Positions 23,831 to 34,312 of a DNA stretch of 64,000 bases are shown in pieces; position 1 is the first letter of the stretch, and each line of letters opens with the position of its first letter. The notes beneath the pieces are model-generated. The model saw only the letters and a program-made list of their open reading frames with translations. It was not told the DNA's origin and did not search any database. Both the position numbers and the translations under genes were made by a program. The DNA comes from Adiantum capillus-veneris (lineage: Eukaryota; Streptophyta; Polypodiopsida; Polypodiales; Pteridaceae). The stretch lies in NCBI GenBank assembly GCA_014529385.2, contig CM043957.1:67415503-67479502 (forward strand), written 5' to 3'.

Positions 23831-24723
23831 GAGTACAGTGATGTCACTTGCAGTTGTTGTGGGAATGCATCACTTGGCGCCTATTTGAGCGCATTGTCTG
23901 TTGGATTGTACGTTACTTGTGGAAACTGCCATTGTACGCCTTTGTGGAGCCATATATGGTTTTATTTGGCAGTCCCAGCCATTTCTGAGACTTGGTCTGG
24001 AAGATAGTCATTTCTGAGACTTGACTATACGCGATTTGCATTAGCTTTCGTGTGAGGGTCGATAGCGTGAGGTTTTTATTGAGCTGGGGGATTCTCAAAT
24101 GTGGAGATCCTTTCGGTGATACAGGTAGCTGGAGCACCCTTTTCGTGACCTCGCCATAGGCTATGTACTAGTGAGTCCTACTTGATGCTCGGGTTCTATT
24201 GTTGACAGTTTATGCATACATAGACAGTCTATATTTTGGGTTCCTACTGCTCTACTTCTGGGGAAACTCTGTCGAAATTTTCCCAAGTTATGATGGCTGG
24301 TTTTTTGGTATTTTGAGCCATTTATGCTGTTATGCTGCTGAAATTTTGGCAAAATCAGAGGTTGAGTCAGGTGTGCCTTCTTGGGAGCTTCATGGTTGGC
24401 TTTAATGGATGATCAAAATGGCCCTCAGTTCACTCCATTTCATTTAACTCAAAGAATCCAGATTAATGTTCATGTGTCCAGGAAGATTTTTTTCCAGCAG
24501 CGCATAGTCTTCATGTTCGGGCCAAGAAGATTAAGGGAGATCTTGGAATGTCCTTTGCCTGTTGTAATTCCGATGATCAACTATGAAAACTCATTTGATG
24601 TGCATGTGTTTGTCCTTATCTAAAGTTTAGCTCCATTGAAGTTTCTGGGAATTGAGTCAGTAAAGGTTTGGGTTCTTGCACATGTGTTCAAAGGGGTTCT
24701 CAAAGCATTAAACTTGGGTAGCC

Positions 24724-26214
24724 ATGGCTTTCTCTTATCCGGAATTTCATGGAAGAAGTGGTGAAGATGCAGAAGACTTTCTGGAGCAAGTCGAGGTGGC
24801 ATGCATAAGCAACAATATGTGTGATGAGGAGAAGATTTTGAGGCTATTTGGATTGCTTTTGAAAGATGAGGCCCGTGTTTGGTTCATGGATTTGGAAGCT
24901 AAAGAAGCAGTGGCTTCTTCTTATGGTTTGAGTCTTGACAAGTTTATAGAAGCTTTTTTAGAGTGTTTCCAGGTTGTGGAAGATGCAAATGCAGTATGGA
25001 ATGAACTCAATGCTCTTAAGCAAGGTTCTTGTCAAGGTGTTGATGCCTATGTACAAAGTTTTACAAATTTATGGACTCGTTGGTGTGTTGCTCTTAAGGA
25101 TGAGACCCCCCCTTATTCATTGAAGAAAAGTTTTTTTGTTGATGGTTTGTCACCTTGGTTGCGGTTCGAGGTTGAGTTGAAGAGGCCCGAGTCTTTTGAA
25201 GATGCGGTATGCATTGCAAAGCACAAGGAATGGAAGTTTAAGCATCTTGAGGAACATGGTATCAGTACAGGTATGCATGTGCAAAATGGATTTGGCATGG
25301 AAGATGAAGTTAAGCCTAAGCAGGTGAAAAGTAGCCTATCCTATGATGTTTCTCGTTTCTTCCCAAGGTCTATTGTGAAGCGTAAAGAGGTCTTGCAGGT
25401 TGACAGGTTTATGGAAGAGCCTAAAGAGGTGAGTAATGCTTTGGATACAGGATTGAAAATTCTTGAAGAGGATGCATTGGCTACTTGTGTACCTTGTGAT
25501 TCTGGGTGTGAGTGTGAGGTTGAGGTTATTGATGATGATCACGTATCTTTGGATACTAGTTCCTTGGAAATTAGGGAAGAGGGCAAGGTTGAGAGCCATT
25601 TTGTGGATTTGTTGGATGTGGAGCCTGTTTTGAAGCCATATTTTGATGTATGTGCAGTGATTGAACCAATTTGTGAGCATGATTGTGGTTTAGAGCAGGG
25701 ATCTGTATTCTTGGAGACTTATGAACCCATGCTAGAAGCTATGGATAGTGGTGATAGCCATGATTATGACGTGGATGAAGTTATGTGTGATGATGAGTAT
25801 GCTTATGATGATGAAAAGGGGTTTGGCATATATGAGTCCAATCTCAGCTATGTGGATGCCTATGCTAGGGATATGTGTGCTGCGGGGATACTTTTGTGCT
25901 TTGGATATCAACAACTTTACCTTCACACAATTCTTTTAGCTACTTGGGTGCATGATTTGCAGGTTGTTGCTATGGCTGGTAAAGCCAAGATGCCAGGTGA
26001 TGAGTCACTTGAGTTGTCTCTATCGGTTGGGTTGAATGTGGCATGCAATATTTATGCTTTTGGCACTCCAGACAGGGTGGATGTGTTAGTTGGATATGCC
26101 TATGGTGCATTTTGGTTGATTTTTGACAAATGTAGCTGTGGTGTTATGATGCTTCTTGTGAATCAGGCGATATGCCTTTGGCCTTTTGATCCAGGTGGAA
26201 TGAGCATCTACTAG
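24724..26214 (+). CDS. G gag-like protein, 496 aa
   Basis: The start is ATG 24724 in the context GCCATGGCT. The N-terminal 160 residues match the retrotransposon gag (Retrotrans_gag) pattern. Visible blocks are FPEFHGR..EDAEDFLEQVE-type (1-25), then ARVWFMDLEA (about 58), a GVDAYVQSFTNLWTR block (about 105-120), and a helical end ESFEDAVCIAKHKEWKF. No zinc knuckle, protease or RT follows. The C-terminal half is acidic and Cys-containing (for example CVPCDSGCECEVEV) and ends with hydrophobic stretches (about 390-410 and 455-485) that could be membrane-associating. The frame is intact. By family it should assemble capsids around the element RNA. The tail is of unknown function. Confidence 0.85.
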   Translation: MAFSYPEFHGRSGEDAEDFLEQVEVACISNNMCDEEKILRLFGLLLKDEARVWFMDLEAKEAVASSYGLSLDKFIEAFLECFQVVEDANAVWNELNALKQGSCQGVDAYVQSFTNLWTRWCVALKDETPPYSLKKSFFVDGLSPWLRFEVELKRPESFEDAVCIAKHKEWKFKHLEEHGISTGMHVQNGFGMEDEVKPKQVKSSLSYDVSRFFPRSIVKRKEVLQVDRFMEEPKEVSNALDTGLKILEEDALATCVPCDSGCECEVEVIDDDHVSLDTSSLEIREEGKVESHFVDLLDVEPVLKPYFDVCAVIEPICEHDCGLEQGSVFLETYEPMLEAMDSGDSHDYDVDEVMCDDEYAYDDEKGFGIYESNLSYVDAYARDMCAAGILLCFGYQQLYLHTILLATWVHDLQVVAMAGKAKMPGDESLELSLSVGLNVACNIYAFGTPDRVDVLVGYAYGAFWLIFDKCSCGVMMLLVNQAICLWPFDPGGMSIY

Positions 26215-26264
26215 TGCTGCTGCTGAGCATGAATGCTCTAGCAGGCTAGGGGGTGGGCAAATTA

Positions 26265-27411
26265 TGTCAGGAGTTTTTTTGGAGCAAGGGATTGCGCATA
26301 TGTATATACACATGCATGGTGCATCAAATGAAGAATTGCCCATTTTCCAGAGCCAGGTGGTTATGTGGGGCCCACATGTGTACAGGTAGGACAGGGTGTA
26401 CATAGTGCATCGATTTTCACTATTACCAGTACCACTGTGTTTTTTCTACAATAAGGAGGATTTGGTAGCGCGTAAAACTTCTCGAGGAAGCTATCCGCGG
26501 GCCGACGACGTGAGGTCAGCAGGTGCGTCAGATGGCATCTAGTGGCGTTAGGAGGGCGAACGAGGTCAATATTTGCACGCAGATGAGGACGGACACAACG
26601 TGGGTGTTTGCTTGTGAGAATTATGCAGAAAGGTCATCATGAGGACCTTTTTTTGGGGCCACTTCACGTGGTGGCGAGATGCATTATTGGAAAAAAGCTG
26701 AGTGCCAGGTGTGCGAATGATGCAAAAAGGTGACAACTATGCACTGCGAGGTCAGTTTTTGGCCTGTTCGGGGTCCGTTTGAGGTCATCTAAAAGGCCAA
26801 GGGTGCCCAACTAATAAAGCTAAGTGTGGGAACTGAAAAAACAGAGAGAAGACCAGAAAAAAACGTGGAGAAGAGAGGAGGAACAGCCGCAGGTGTGTTT
26901 TTGCCCATTTTGGAGCCTGTTTTGGCCGTAAACTGCTCATCCGAGGTCGGATTTGAGCACTTTGACATTGTAGACTGGGGTTTTGGGCCGTTCCGGACGC
27001 GATGGCGCTGTCCATTTTGCCAAATTCCTCACTCTTTTCCTGCTGTTTTTCTGTGTAAGTTTCTCCTATGAGCGAAGTTTCTGCTCTAGTTTGTGATTGT
27101 ATCTGGTATCTTTTACCCATATTGTGTGAGCTGTTTGCCCCATTGGTGTTGGCCCAAGCTCATTTGTATCTAAACATCAGAAATTCTCCTCTTTTGAGCT
27201 GAGTTTTTTGGGTGTGTGTGTGTGTATGTGTGTGTCTGTGTGGAGTGGGCAAGTGGATAGTCTCTCTCCTCTCACTCCAGAGGTGTGTTCCCTGTCTCGG
27301 CCAGGTGTGTTGTGTAAGCCGAGTGGTGCCCCATAGTGTGTGTGTGTATCTTCCCAAGAGTGTGTGTCGGGTCGTTATAGAGGCGCTGTGTGTGTTTTCA
27401 TCCCGCTCACA
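26265..27411 (+). repeat. G 3' LTR (1147 bp)
   Basis: Matches 22485-23631 base for base in all compared lines. Confidence 0.95.
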
Positions 27412-27415
27412 GCGT

Positions 27416-28400
27416 CTAGGTTTTTGACTTGGGAAATCTTAAAACCTTATGTTCGGTATCATCTCCTCTAGCTCGCTGGGGTTGTCAGAGCATTTATTAT
27501 CTGCACCGTCATCTCGTTCAAGATGATCTGGAGAATCATGGATCAACTCCCCACCCACTTCTTCATTGTGTTTAGTTTTTCCAGGTTGTCTTGAGATTCA
27601 TTTATGCTCATCATTCTCTATTAAATCAACCATGTAATATGGAACCACACCATAACCATCCTCGTCACAAAACTTAGTCGTGGGTTACTCCGTAACAGCG
27701 CACACATCTAAGGTTTCTAGAGTATGCGTCCATTCTAAAGGTTCTAAGGACTCTTCTGGAAAAAAATTTGGAATGTATTCTGTATCCTCAATAGCTCTTT
27801 CTAGAATACATCTTTCTGTTTTAGGCTTCCACAATTGGATGCCGCATACATCCATAACTCCTTTGGTTTACCTAGCCAGGTTGGAAGTTCCGACCCTACT
27901 AACGTAGCATAATCAAATTCCTCTACTGGGGTTCGGTCCACATCTTTGTAGCTATGGTCTTTAAGGTTTAATCTCATAGTGGTTTCCATGTGTCTAAGGT
28001 ATACATGATTGTAGTCCCAGTCTTGGACTATCTTTAATTGTCGCATGAATGATCATCCAAGTATTATGTCATAGTTATTCTTCTTGCCAAAATCCACTAT
28101 TGCAAAGGTATGCTTGTACTCAATTTCGTAAGAAGTAACAACTATCTTTTCTAGAAGCCCTATGGGTCTCTCCATGTAACCATCAGCAAGTTGCCACTTC
28201 ATCTTGGTGGTCCTCAAAGCTGGTTTCCCCCATTTCTTGCATACATACTTGGTTGCGATGGCTACACTGGTTCAACTGTCAAGAATTGCCATGGTGTGAC
28301 ACCTTCTAATTCATTTGGGAGCATGGTATTGCCATCTTCCTCTTCACAGTATTCTCCTACCTTGTTTAAGGGTACTGATTGCATGTTTAAATTAGGTTTC
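27416..28400 (-). pseudogene. Element D aspartic protease and following domain
   Basis: The minus strand aligns with the C protease (50721-51584): VGEYCEEEDGN, MAILDS, DFGKKNNYDIILG, then MRQLKIVQDWDYNHVYLRHM and RTPVEEFD..T.VGSELPTWLGKP. The catalytic D-S-G triad reads D-S-stop (TGA on the minus strand at about 28272-28274), so the protease is dead. A frameshift separates it from gag near 28290. The remaining part, to 27416, continues the C homology (PTTKFCDE.G...VVPY) and is then cut by element G. Confidence 0.8.
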
Positions 28401-30480
28401 TCTAATTCTTTGATTCCTTCTTGCGTTCGTGAATTCGGATCCTTTACCCCAAACTTTTCCATACATTTTCCTATTGTAGTCCACATATGAGGTCTTATTT
28501 TGAGAAGCTCGGAGAGAGTAATGGTACAAATCACTGGAGTAGACAAGATGGTTATCAACCCCTGGGAGTCCATCCCCTTCCTTGCAGAGAGCTTCTGTGA
28601 TGATACAACTTTCACATCCGACTTCGCTTCATACTCTCCCATATAAGAGGAAAACGTTCTCAGAGATATAGGTTGGCTATTAAAAGATCTCACAGATCCC
28701 TTGTCTCCCCAATACAAGTGCATCTCTAGATCTGCTTGAGGTCGTGCCTCAAATCCTTCAATAGGGGGAAGATAGACATCTCCTCCCATACTGGTTTTGT
28801 TAACCCTTTGGAGCAATTCATTAGCCTCATTTGTTTCTTTTATCTGCCTCCAAAGATCATTCAATCCTTTGTCCCCTCTATACATTTTCCGTATGATAGG
28901 TTAAAAACCTTCAGACTTCTAATCTGTTTTGTTCATCACTATCCCAGGTTTTTCAATTGATTTTTCCGGTTTCAATTCAGTTTTTGGAGTAACAGTTGTC
29001 TGTTCAGATTCATGTGTTGGGGGGGTTCTCGGTATTGATACTGGAAGTTCTACCCATTCCTCTTGTTTTCTTGCAATTGGCTCTAGTAGGGTTTGGGATG
29101 TTTGGATCATCTTTTGACACTTTTCCAATTTTTGTTTTTCTAGCTCTACATAGGGATATGTCATCCATCTTTGTTCTTGTGTTTGGTTGATTTTAAGCCT
29201 TGATTCATAGGCCTTCAAGAGTGCATCTAGAGGTTTGTTTACTTTCTCAACTAGCACAGATCCTCCTGATCCCGCACATTTTGATTCCCTTTTCTTCTCA
29301 TGCTCTTTGTCTGCTGGAGTTTCTAGTTTTTGAACAATTTGTCTTTCAAGTTTTTCCAATATGTCTTTGGTTTATTTTAATTCTTTCGCTAGGGCAGTTT
29401 GTTCTCTTTCTTTCCTAACTTCCACGCGTGCTTTCCTAGCCTTCCATGTGTTTCGTTGGCTTTTTCATCGATGTTAGGTGCTTTCAGTCTTGGTTCTTCG
29501 ATTATGGGTTCCCCTTTCTCTTTTTGACCTTGAGCTCATGTGATAATCTGTATAGGTATTACTGTTTCTTTTTCTGAATCACTGCTTGAAGGGATCGCCT
29601 CCAAGATGTTTAAAGTTGCTTTAACCGCTTTGTTTGGAACTTTTGGACAATCCGCGATCAAATGATTGATACCGCAATCTGGACAATACGCATGGACTCG
29701 GACAATTTCCGTATGAGGACAGTCTTTCATGAGGTGGTCGCCCTCACACTTATAGCATGGTCCCAACGGTTGTACTGGTGCTCCTTGAACTCCCCTCTGT
29801 TGGTAAGCAGGTCTCAGTCCATTGAAACCCCCATTGGCTATGAACAACAATGTTCTCTCGTCCAAACTATATCTACTTTCTCCTGCATCATGTGCCGCTC
29901 TGGGTAGTCCAACATTGCCAATCATGCTCCATGGTTCTAGCGCTCTCAGCTCTTCTAGTGGGTAGTATGCAAGACAAGCCATAGTTCCACTTGGCTCTTT
30001 GTAATATACAGGTACAGGCACTAAGGCTTGTTCCTCCGGTTCTTCCACAGTGGACGTATACCTCACACCTATCGGTCTTGCTCCTGGGAGTGGTGGTTGT
30101 TTCCCCAAAAGGTCTTTCAACCCCAATTGGTCCTGGCAAATTCCCTGCCGTATATCTAGGCATTGGTGGTATTTGAGGCGGTGTTACTTGCACATGGGGA
30201 ACATACTGTCGTTCCCGCACATAACCCTTATTGTAGTAGCACTCTTCAGTCACGTGATTCGTCCATTTTTTTTCGACGGCGCATCACTTTAGTTGCTTAG
30301 CCTGCGGCTTAGCAAATGGGCTAATCCTCTTCAACAACTCCTCTATGAGTCACTCTTGGTTTACCACTGGTTCGTTTCTTTGTGCTGATTTCATGGACTC
30401 GGTTCCACTTTGTTGAGATGATGAATCATCATCTCTGTCTCTTTGATCTCCACAGTCACAACCACTCCATCTTTTGGCTT
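28401..30480 (-). pseudogene. Element D gag C-terminal part with two zinc knuckles
   Basis: It begins in the middle of gag. The minus strand near 30420 (DDDSSSQQSG) aligns with C at about 48680, so the whole capsid region found in C (47635-48680) is missing. Then come KKWTNHVTEECYYN (30250), two adjacent knuckles CYKCEGDHLMKDC and CPDCGINHLIADC (about 29755-29630, both C-X2-C-X3-H-X4-C), a Lys/Glu-rich part, GGSVLVEKVN, QEQRWMTYPYVELEKQKLEK (29190) and the conserved WGDKGSVRSFNSQP block (28715). Stops and frameshifts lie near 28890, 29360-29535 and 30127. Confidence 0.8.
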
Positions 30481-30596
30481 TTGATCCCCAAATCTATGCC
30501 AAAACTCCCCATTGCAGGTGCTACTAGGGTATAATGACCCTTTTGAACACACTAGTACAGTCAATTTTCACAGTTTTGGTCTCTTTTTAGCTCTTG

Positions 30597-30620
30597 AGAC
30601 ATCATACGCCTATGATGTTT
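30597..30620. repeat. Single 24-bp palindrome in the D leader
   Basis: Form AGACATCATACG / CCTATGATGTTT, the same family as 8861-10795. It lies between the gag remnant and the El-2 insertion. In C the matching place holds seven sites, so a deletion in D has probably removed the others with the start of gag. Confidence 0.8.
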
Positions 30621-30808
30621 AACTTTGTAGGTTTGAGATTTTTATGTGCAAAGCCCTCCCAAATGTCTTCTTATGTTCTCAGCAACCTTCAGCAATGCAA
30701 AGCCTTTTTTGTGAACTTTGCTTTTGCATTGTTTTGACTAAGAATAAAATAAACAAGAGATCTTGAAAATTGAGACTCAATGCAAATAAACAAATCAAGC
30801 AAACCCTC

Positions 30809-30933
30809 TGTAAGGACATGGGTCCTATGTGCAAGGCCATCGGCACGGCCAGACAGTGTGTACGCTAGGGGGAGGCTATAAGATAGCACGGTTGGGGGTG
30901 GAGACTAGCACACGCATTACCACCACCCTTTCA
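30809..30933 (+). repeat. El-2 5' LTR (125 bp)
   Basis: TG...CA ends; contains GGCTATAAGATAGC as a likely TATA region near 30875. Paired with 37728-37850. Confidence 0.9.
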
Positions 30934-31686
30934 CTGATATCCGAGCTATTTTTGGAAGAAGGCTAAAAGCGGCTTGCATGTGCGTGCGACGCCCTGCTTC
31001 TCTCCCATGTTCTGCAGATAGCAACGTCTTCATTGTTCAGCAAAAAGAAGGCAGACACAATGTCCTGTGCGAGCAGTGCGTGGGTAGACAATGACAGCCG
31101 AGCGCAGCCGCCCCACCTACGCCCTCCACTAAGACGGGCGACCAAGGCAAACTCAACCGGCAACTCGATAGCACCGAGGCTCCGAAGGCTTCCGTTGGCG
31201 TCGTTGGTTGCGCGCATAGGAAGACCCGTTTAACCCTTGCATGAAGGAGGGTTGAACCCACCCCATGAGGGTAAGAGGCCAAGACTTTACCATCAACGTA
31301 TTGGCCCTTGTTATACAATAACAAGGAAAGATAGTCTACTTGTGTTCAAAGGAAAACTAGAAGGAAAGGGAAAGCTTCAAACTTTAAGGAAGTAGCTTTA
31401 TCCTTCCTTTTCACTTCTTGAAGGAAGGCAATTTTTCTTCCAAAAATTCTTTTTTCCTCAAGGAGGTAGCTTCAAAGTGAAGAAAAGCCTTCACAAAAAC
31501 GACGAGTTTTTGTAAAGAATCATCAGCGGTGTTCTTATAAGGAACGACAAGTGAAGCGCTCGACTTCCCGCAAGGCGAGGTTCGCATGCAACGCAAATCG
31601 CGGAGCATACAAAACACAAAGACTTCAATTTCTCAAGGTACAAGTTTTCGTTTCTTTTTCTCTCTTTGCATTAGTGTGTGTTTACC
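30934..31686 (+). other. El-2 leader
   Basis: Decayed primer site at its start and no credible gene. A GC-rich stretch (30990-31230) gives small frames on both strands, without similarity to known proteins. A local inverted pair (AAGGAAGGCAATTTTTCTTCC region, 31400-31450) is purine/pyrimidine skewed. Confidence 0.5.
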
Positions 31687-32557
31687 ATGGCCAGTGAGGA
31701 TATCCCACCTACACACACGTTTGATTTTGAGCACGTAGACCAAAATCAGGGCACCACGGGTGCTGCTGACACTAATATACATGATGATGATGATCTAGGA
31801 GATCATGGGCTTGTAGATATGGCTTCTTTCAAGACTTTGGAACATCGCCAAAGCATACTTGAAAGAAAACTCTCTGCACTCAATGCAAATGTTACCAATC
31901 TTACAGAGTTACTTGAGAAATTTATGAATTCACAGACAACTCAAGGAGCCACAAGTGGCACGGCTCAAGGGAACCAAGCTCGCACGACTCAAGGAGTCCA
32001 AGAGACAAGTGCTGCAGAAGATGCAGAAGGTAGAAATGCATTAATTAATAATATCACCATTCCTGAGTTTCATGGGGAAGAGCATGATCGCAACAAGCAT
32101 GCGGTCAATACGTTCTTACACAAATGGAGTGATATTCATAGATTGAGACACACCCCGGATATAAAGACGGTTGTGGAAACAAGTCTATCTCTTAAAGGCA
32201 AGGCCTATAAGTGGTGGATGACATTTCCAATAGATGCTCGTCCTTCATCTTGGGCTACGTTTCAAGCTTCTTTCTCCAAAGAGTTTTTGGACTCCAATGA
32301 AGAAGATAAGAATTGGTTAGCATGGGATGCATGCCGCATGTCTGGCCTCTCTCTCACACAGTACCTTTCAAAGTATCGGGAAATCATATTAAAACTAGAA
32401 GGTCTAGATAAATTCCAAAAGATACGGGGTTTTAATAGGGGTCTTGACAAAGACTATCGTCTTCATGTCAAGATCCAACATCCAAAAACTTTGGAAGAAG
32501 CCATTAGTCATGCACAAAGATATATGGTGACCAAGAGAGGAAACAAAATGTTCCCAG
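31687..32557 (+). pseudogene. El-2 gag, truncated by inverted fragment
   Basis: ATG 31687 (MASEDIPPTHTFDF) in the context ACCATGGCC. It has an acidic N-terminus, a coiled-coil-like stretch (FKTLEHRQSILERKLSALN, residues about 44-62), then the retrotransposon gag fold (KAYKWWMTFP, LAWDACRMSGLSLTQYL, RGFNRGLDKDY, ISHAQRYMV). It is open for about 290 residues, then runs into the inverted LTR at 32558. The last residues before the stop at 32574 are foreign. The zinc-knuckle part of the same gag resumes at about 33857. Confidence 0.88.
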
Positions 32558-33817
32558 TGAAAGGGCGGTGGTAATGCGTGTGCTAGTCTCCACCCAACCG
32601 TGCTATCTTATAGCCTCCCCCTAGCGTACACACTGTCCGGCCGTGCCGGTGGCCTTGCCCATAGGACCCATTTCCTTACATTACCCCCCCTTGGAGAATC
32701 GTTTTCGTCCTCGAAAACGAACGTAGGAAAACGTTTCTTAAGTGCGGAGACATTTCCCATCTAGAACCTTCTTCAGGTCTATCTTACCAAACATCTGTCA
32801 TCTGACATGATGTCTGGTGCGAATCTCATGAGAATCCAAAATCTTTTCGGGCTTATGAGGAATGCTTGGCGGTTCGATAAGGTCAACCAGCACACCTGTG
32901 TCAATGACATTATCATTCTGTCCTAGCTGTTTTCGTCAACGGCTAACATGGAAAACAGGATGAACTCATGAGTGCTCTGGAAGAGCTAACTTATAGGCCA
33001 CTTGACCTATACGTTTGAGAATGGTAAATGGTCCACAATAGCGTGGTGAAAGTTTAGCAACTTTTCCCGTCTTTAGACTTTCTGAATGCTCTGAAACTTT
33101 GAGGAAAACCTTGTCTCCTTCTTCGAAAGTAGAAAAACGTCGATGCTCATCTGCGTACTTCTTATATCGATCTTGAGCTTGCTTAACATTATGTCGAGCA
33201 ACTCGAAGCATGTCAAAATGGTCTTGGAGAAAATCCTTTGCTTGTTGTATCTTCTCCTTAGCCAACCCCACCGTAACGGGTGATGTAGGTTGAAATCCAT
33301 ACAAAAGCATAAATGGACTAAACCCTGTAGTCACATGCTTTGAACTATTATAAGAAAATTCCAATATAGGTAAGTAGTCTTCCCAATTGGTTTGCTTCTT
33401 GCTAACATACGCTCGTAGCATATCCTCTAGCACTTGATTAACTCTTTCTGTTTGACCATCCGTTTCTGGATGATCAGTCGTACTTAGATTAAGTTTAGTT
33501 TCCAACTTTTGGAACACAGCTCTCTAGAAGTGATTATCGAACTTTCGATCTCTGTCACTAATGATACTAGCTGGAAGACCATAGAGTTTATATATATGCT
33601 CTACAAATAGCCGTGCTAATTTCGGTGGCTTAACTGTAGTCTTAGTGGGAATGAATCGACCCATCTTTGTGAGACGGTCTACAATTACCCAAATGGCATC
33701 ATGGCCATGATTTGTAGTAGGTAGTCCTACTACAAAATTCCATAGAGATACTCTCCCACTTACCTTGTGGAATCTCTAAAGGATGTAAAAGGCCACCTAC
33801 CTTGAGGCGCTCTGCCT
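32558..33817 (-). repeat. Inverted El-2-family 3' end (LTR plus integrase/chromodomain)
   Basis: The minus-strand copy includes a full 123-bp LTR (32558-32680), a polypurine tract (TTACCCCCCC on plus), the chromodomain end and the integrase C-terminal half (frame 33517-32966). It ends near 33817. It aligns end to end with 36635-37850 at high identity, so El-2 holds a 1.2-kb inverted repeat with a 2.8-kb spacer. There is no second LTR and no TSD at the outer break. Confidence 0.9.
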
Positions 33818-33856
33818 AAGCAATCACGAGATACTCTGTGTGGGTCTCTCAACACT

Positions 33857-34312
33857 GTTGAGTTTGAGCATGCAATGAAACACAATTTGTGTTTTAGATG
33901 TCTTTCGGACCAACCTAAGAAGAAAAATTGTCCTCTTTTGCAAGGCAAAGAAAAGGCCATGCACACGGCGCAACGCTTCACATTAGATTCATCTCCTAAA
34001 TATTGTGTTGTAGAGGTTCTTCATATGGAAGAAAAGCACAAGTGTTGTGTGCCTGCTTCAATGTGGCAGCCCACCTTTGGCCCCCATGATTTGATTCGCA
34101 TGCATGGCACTATTAACGGACAACGTTTTCGTATTTTAGTGGATGATGGTACAATTCATAACTTCTTGAACTATAAGCTAGTCATGAAATTGAAGCTTAC
34201 ACAGACTCCCTACTCTCACAATTATGTGGTGGAGCAGATGTATGGGAATGATAAAGAAGTATGGGACACGGTAGTTCAAGGGGTTGAGCTTATGGTTCAA
34301 GATCATAGATGA
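33857..34312 (+). pseudogene. El-2 gag zinc knuckle and protease
   Basis: Resumes gag with KHNLCFRCLSDQPKKKNC, where the knuckle is abnormal (no GH). It goes on to the protease region MHGTINGQRFRILVDDGTIHNFL. The usual D-S-G is D-D-G here. The frame ends at 34312 and pol continues in another frame with a 4-base overlap (ATGA). Relatives have one frame, so this looks like a small indel, not programmed shifting. Confidence 0.75.

Larger units (their letters stand above)
22485..27411 (+). mobile_element. G: gag-only LTR retrotransposon (TR-GAG type), 4927 bp, TSD gcgt
   Basis: LTRs at 22485-23631 and 26265-27411 (1147 bp, TGTCAGGAG...GCTCACA) are identical wherever I compared them. The flanking TSD is gcgt (22481-22484, 27412-27415). 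The internal part is only 2633 bp and encodes one gag-like protein; there is no protease, RT or integrase. A possible primer site TGGCGCCCCCACGGAGG lies at about 23637-23653, five bases after the LTR; the tRNA is uncertain. A purine-rich GGCTAGGGGGTGGGCAAATTA precedes the 3' LTR, in place of a clean polypurine tract. It must be mobilised in trans by another element. Confidence 0.93.

Noticed and set aside
31037-31324. GC-rich overlapping frames in the El-2 leader
   Set aside because: Frames on both strands overlap over the same bases, none has a known motif, and the region lies between primer site and gag.
34309-34312. ATGA overlap as programmed frameshift or restart between gag-protease and pol in El-2
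   Set aside because: The related El-1 text and the usual chromovirus layout are single-frame, and this copy is damaged elsewhere, so a plain indel is simpler.
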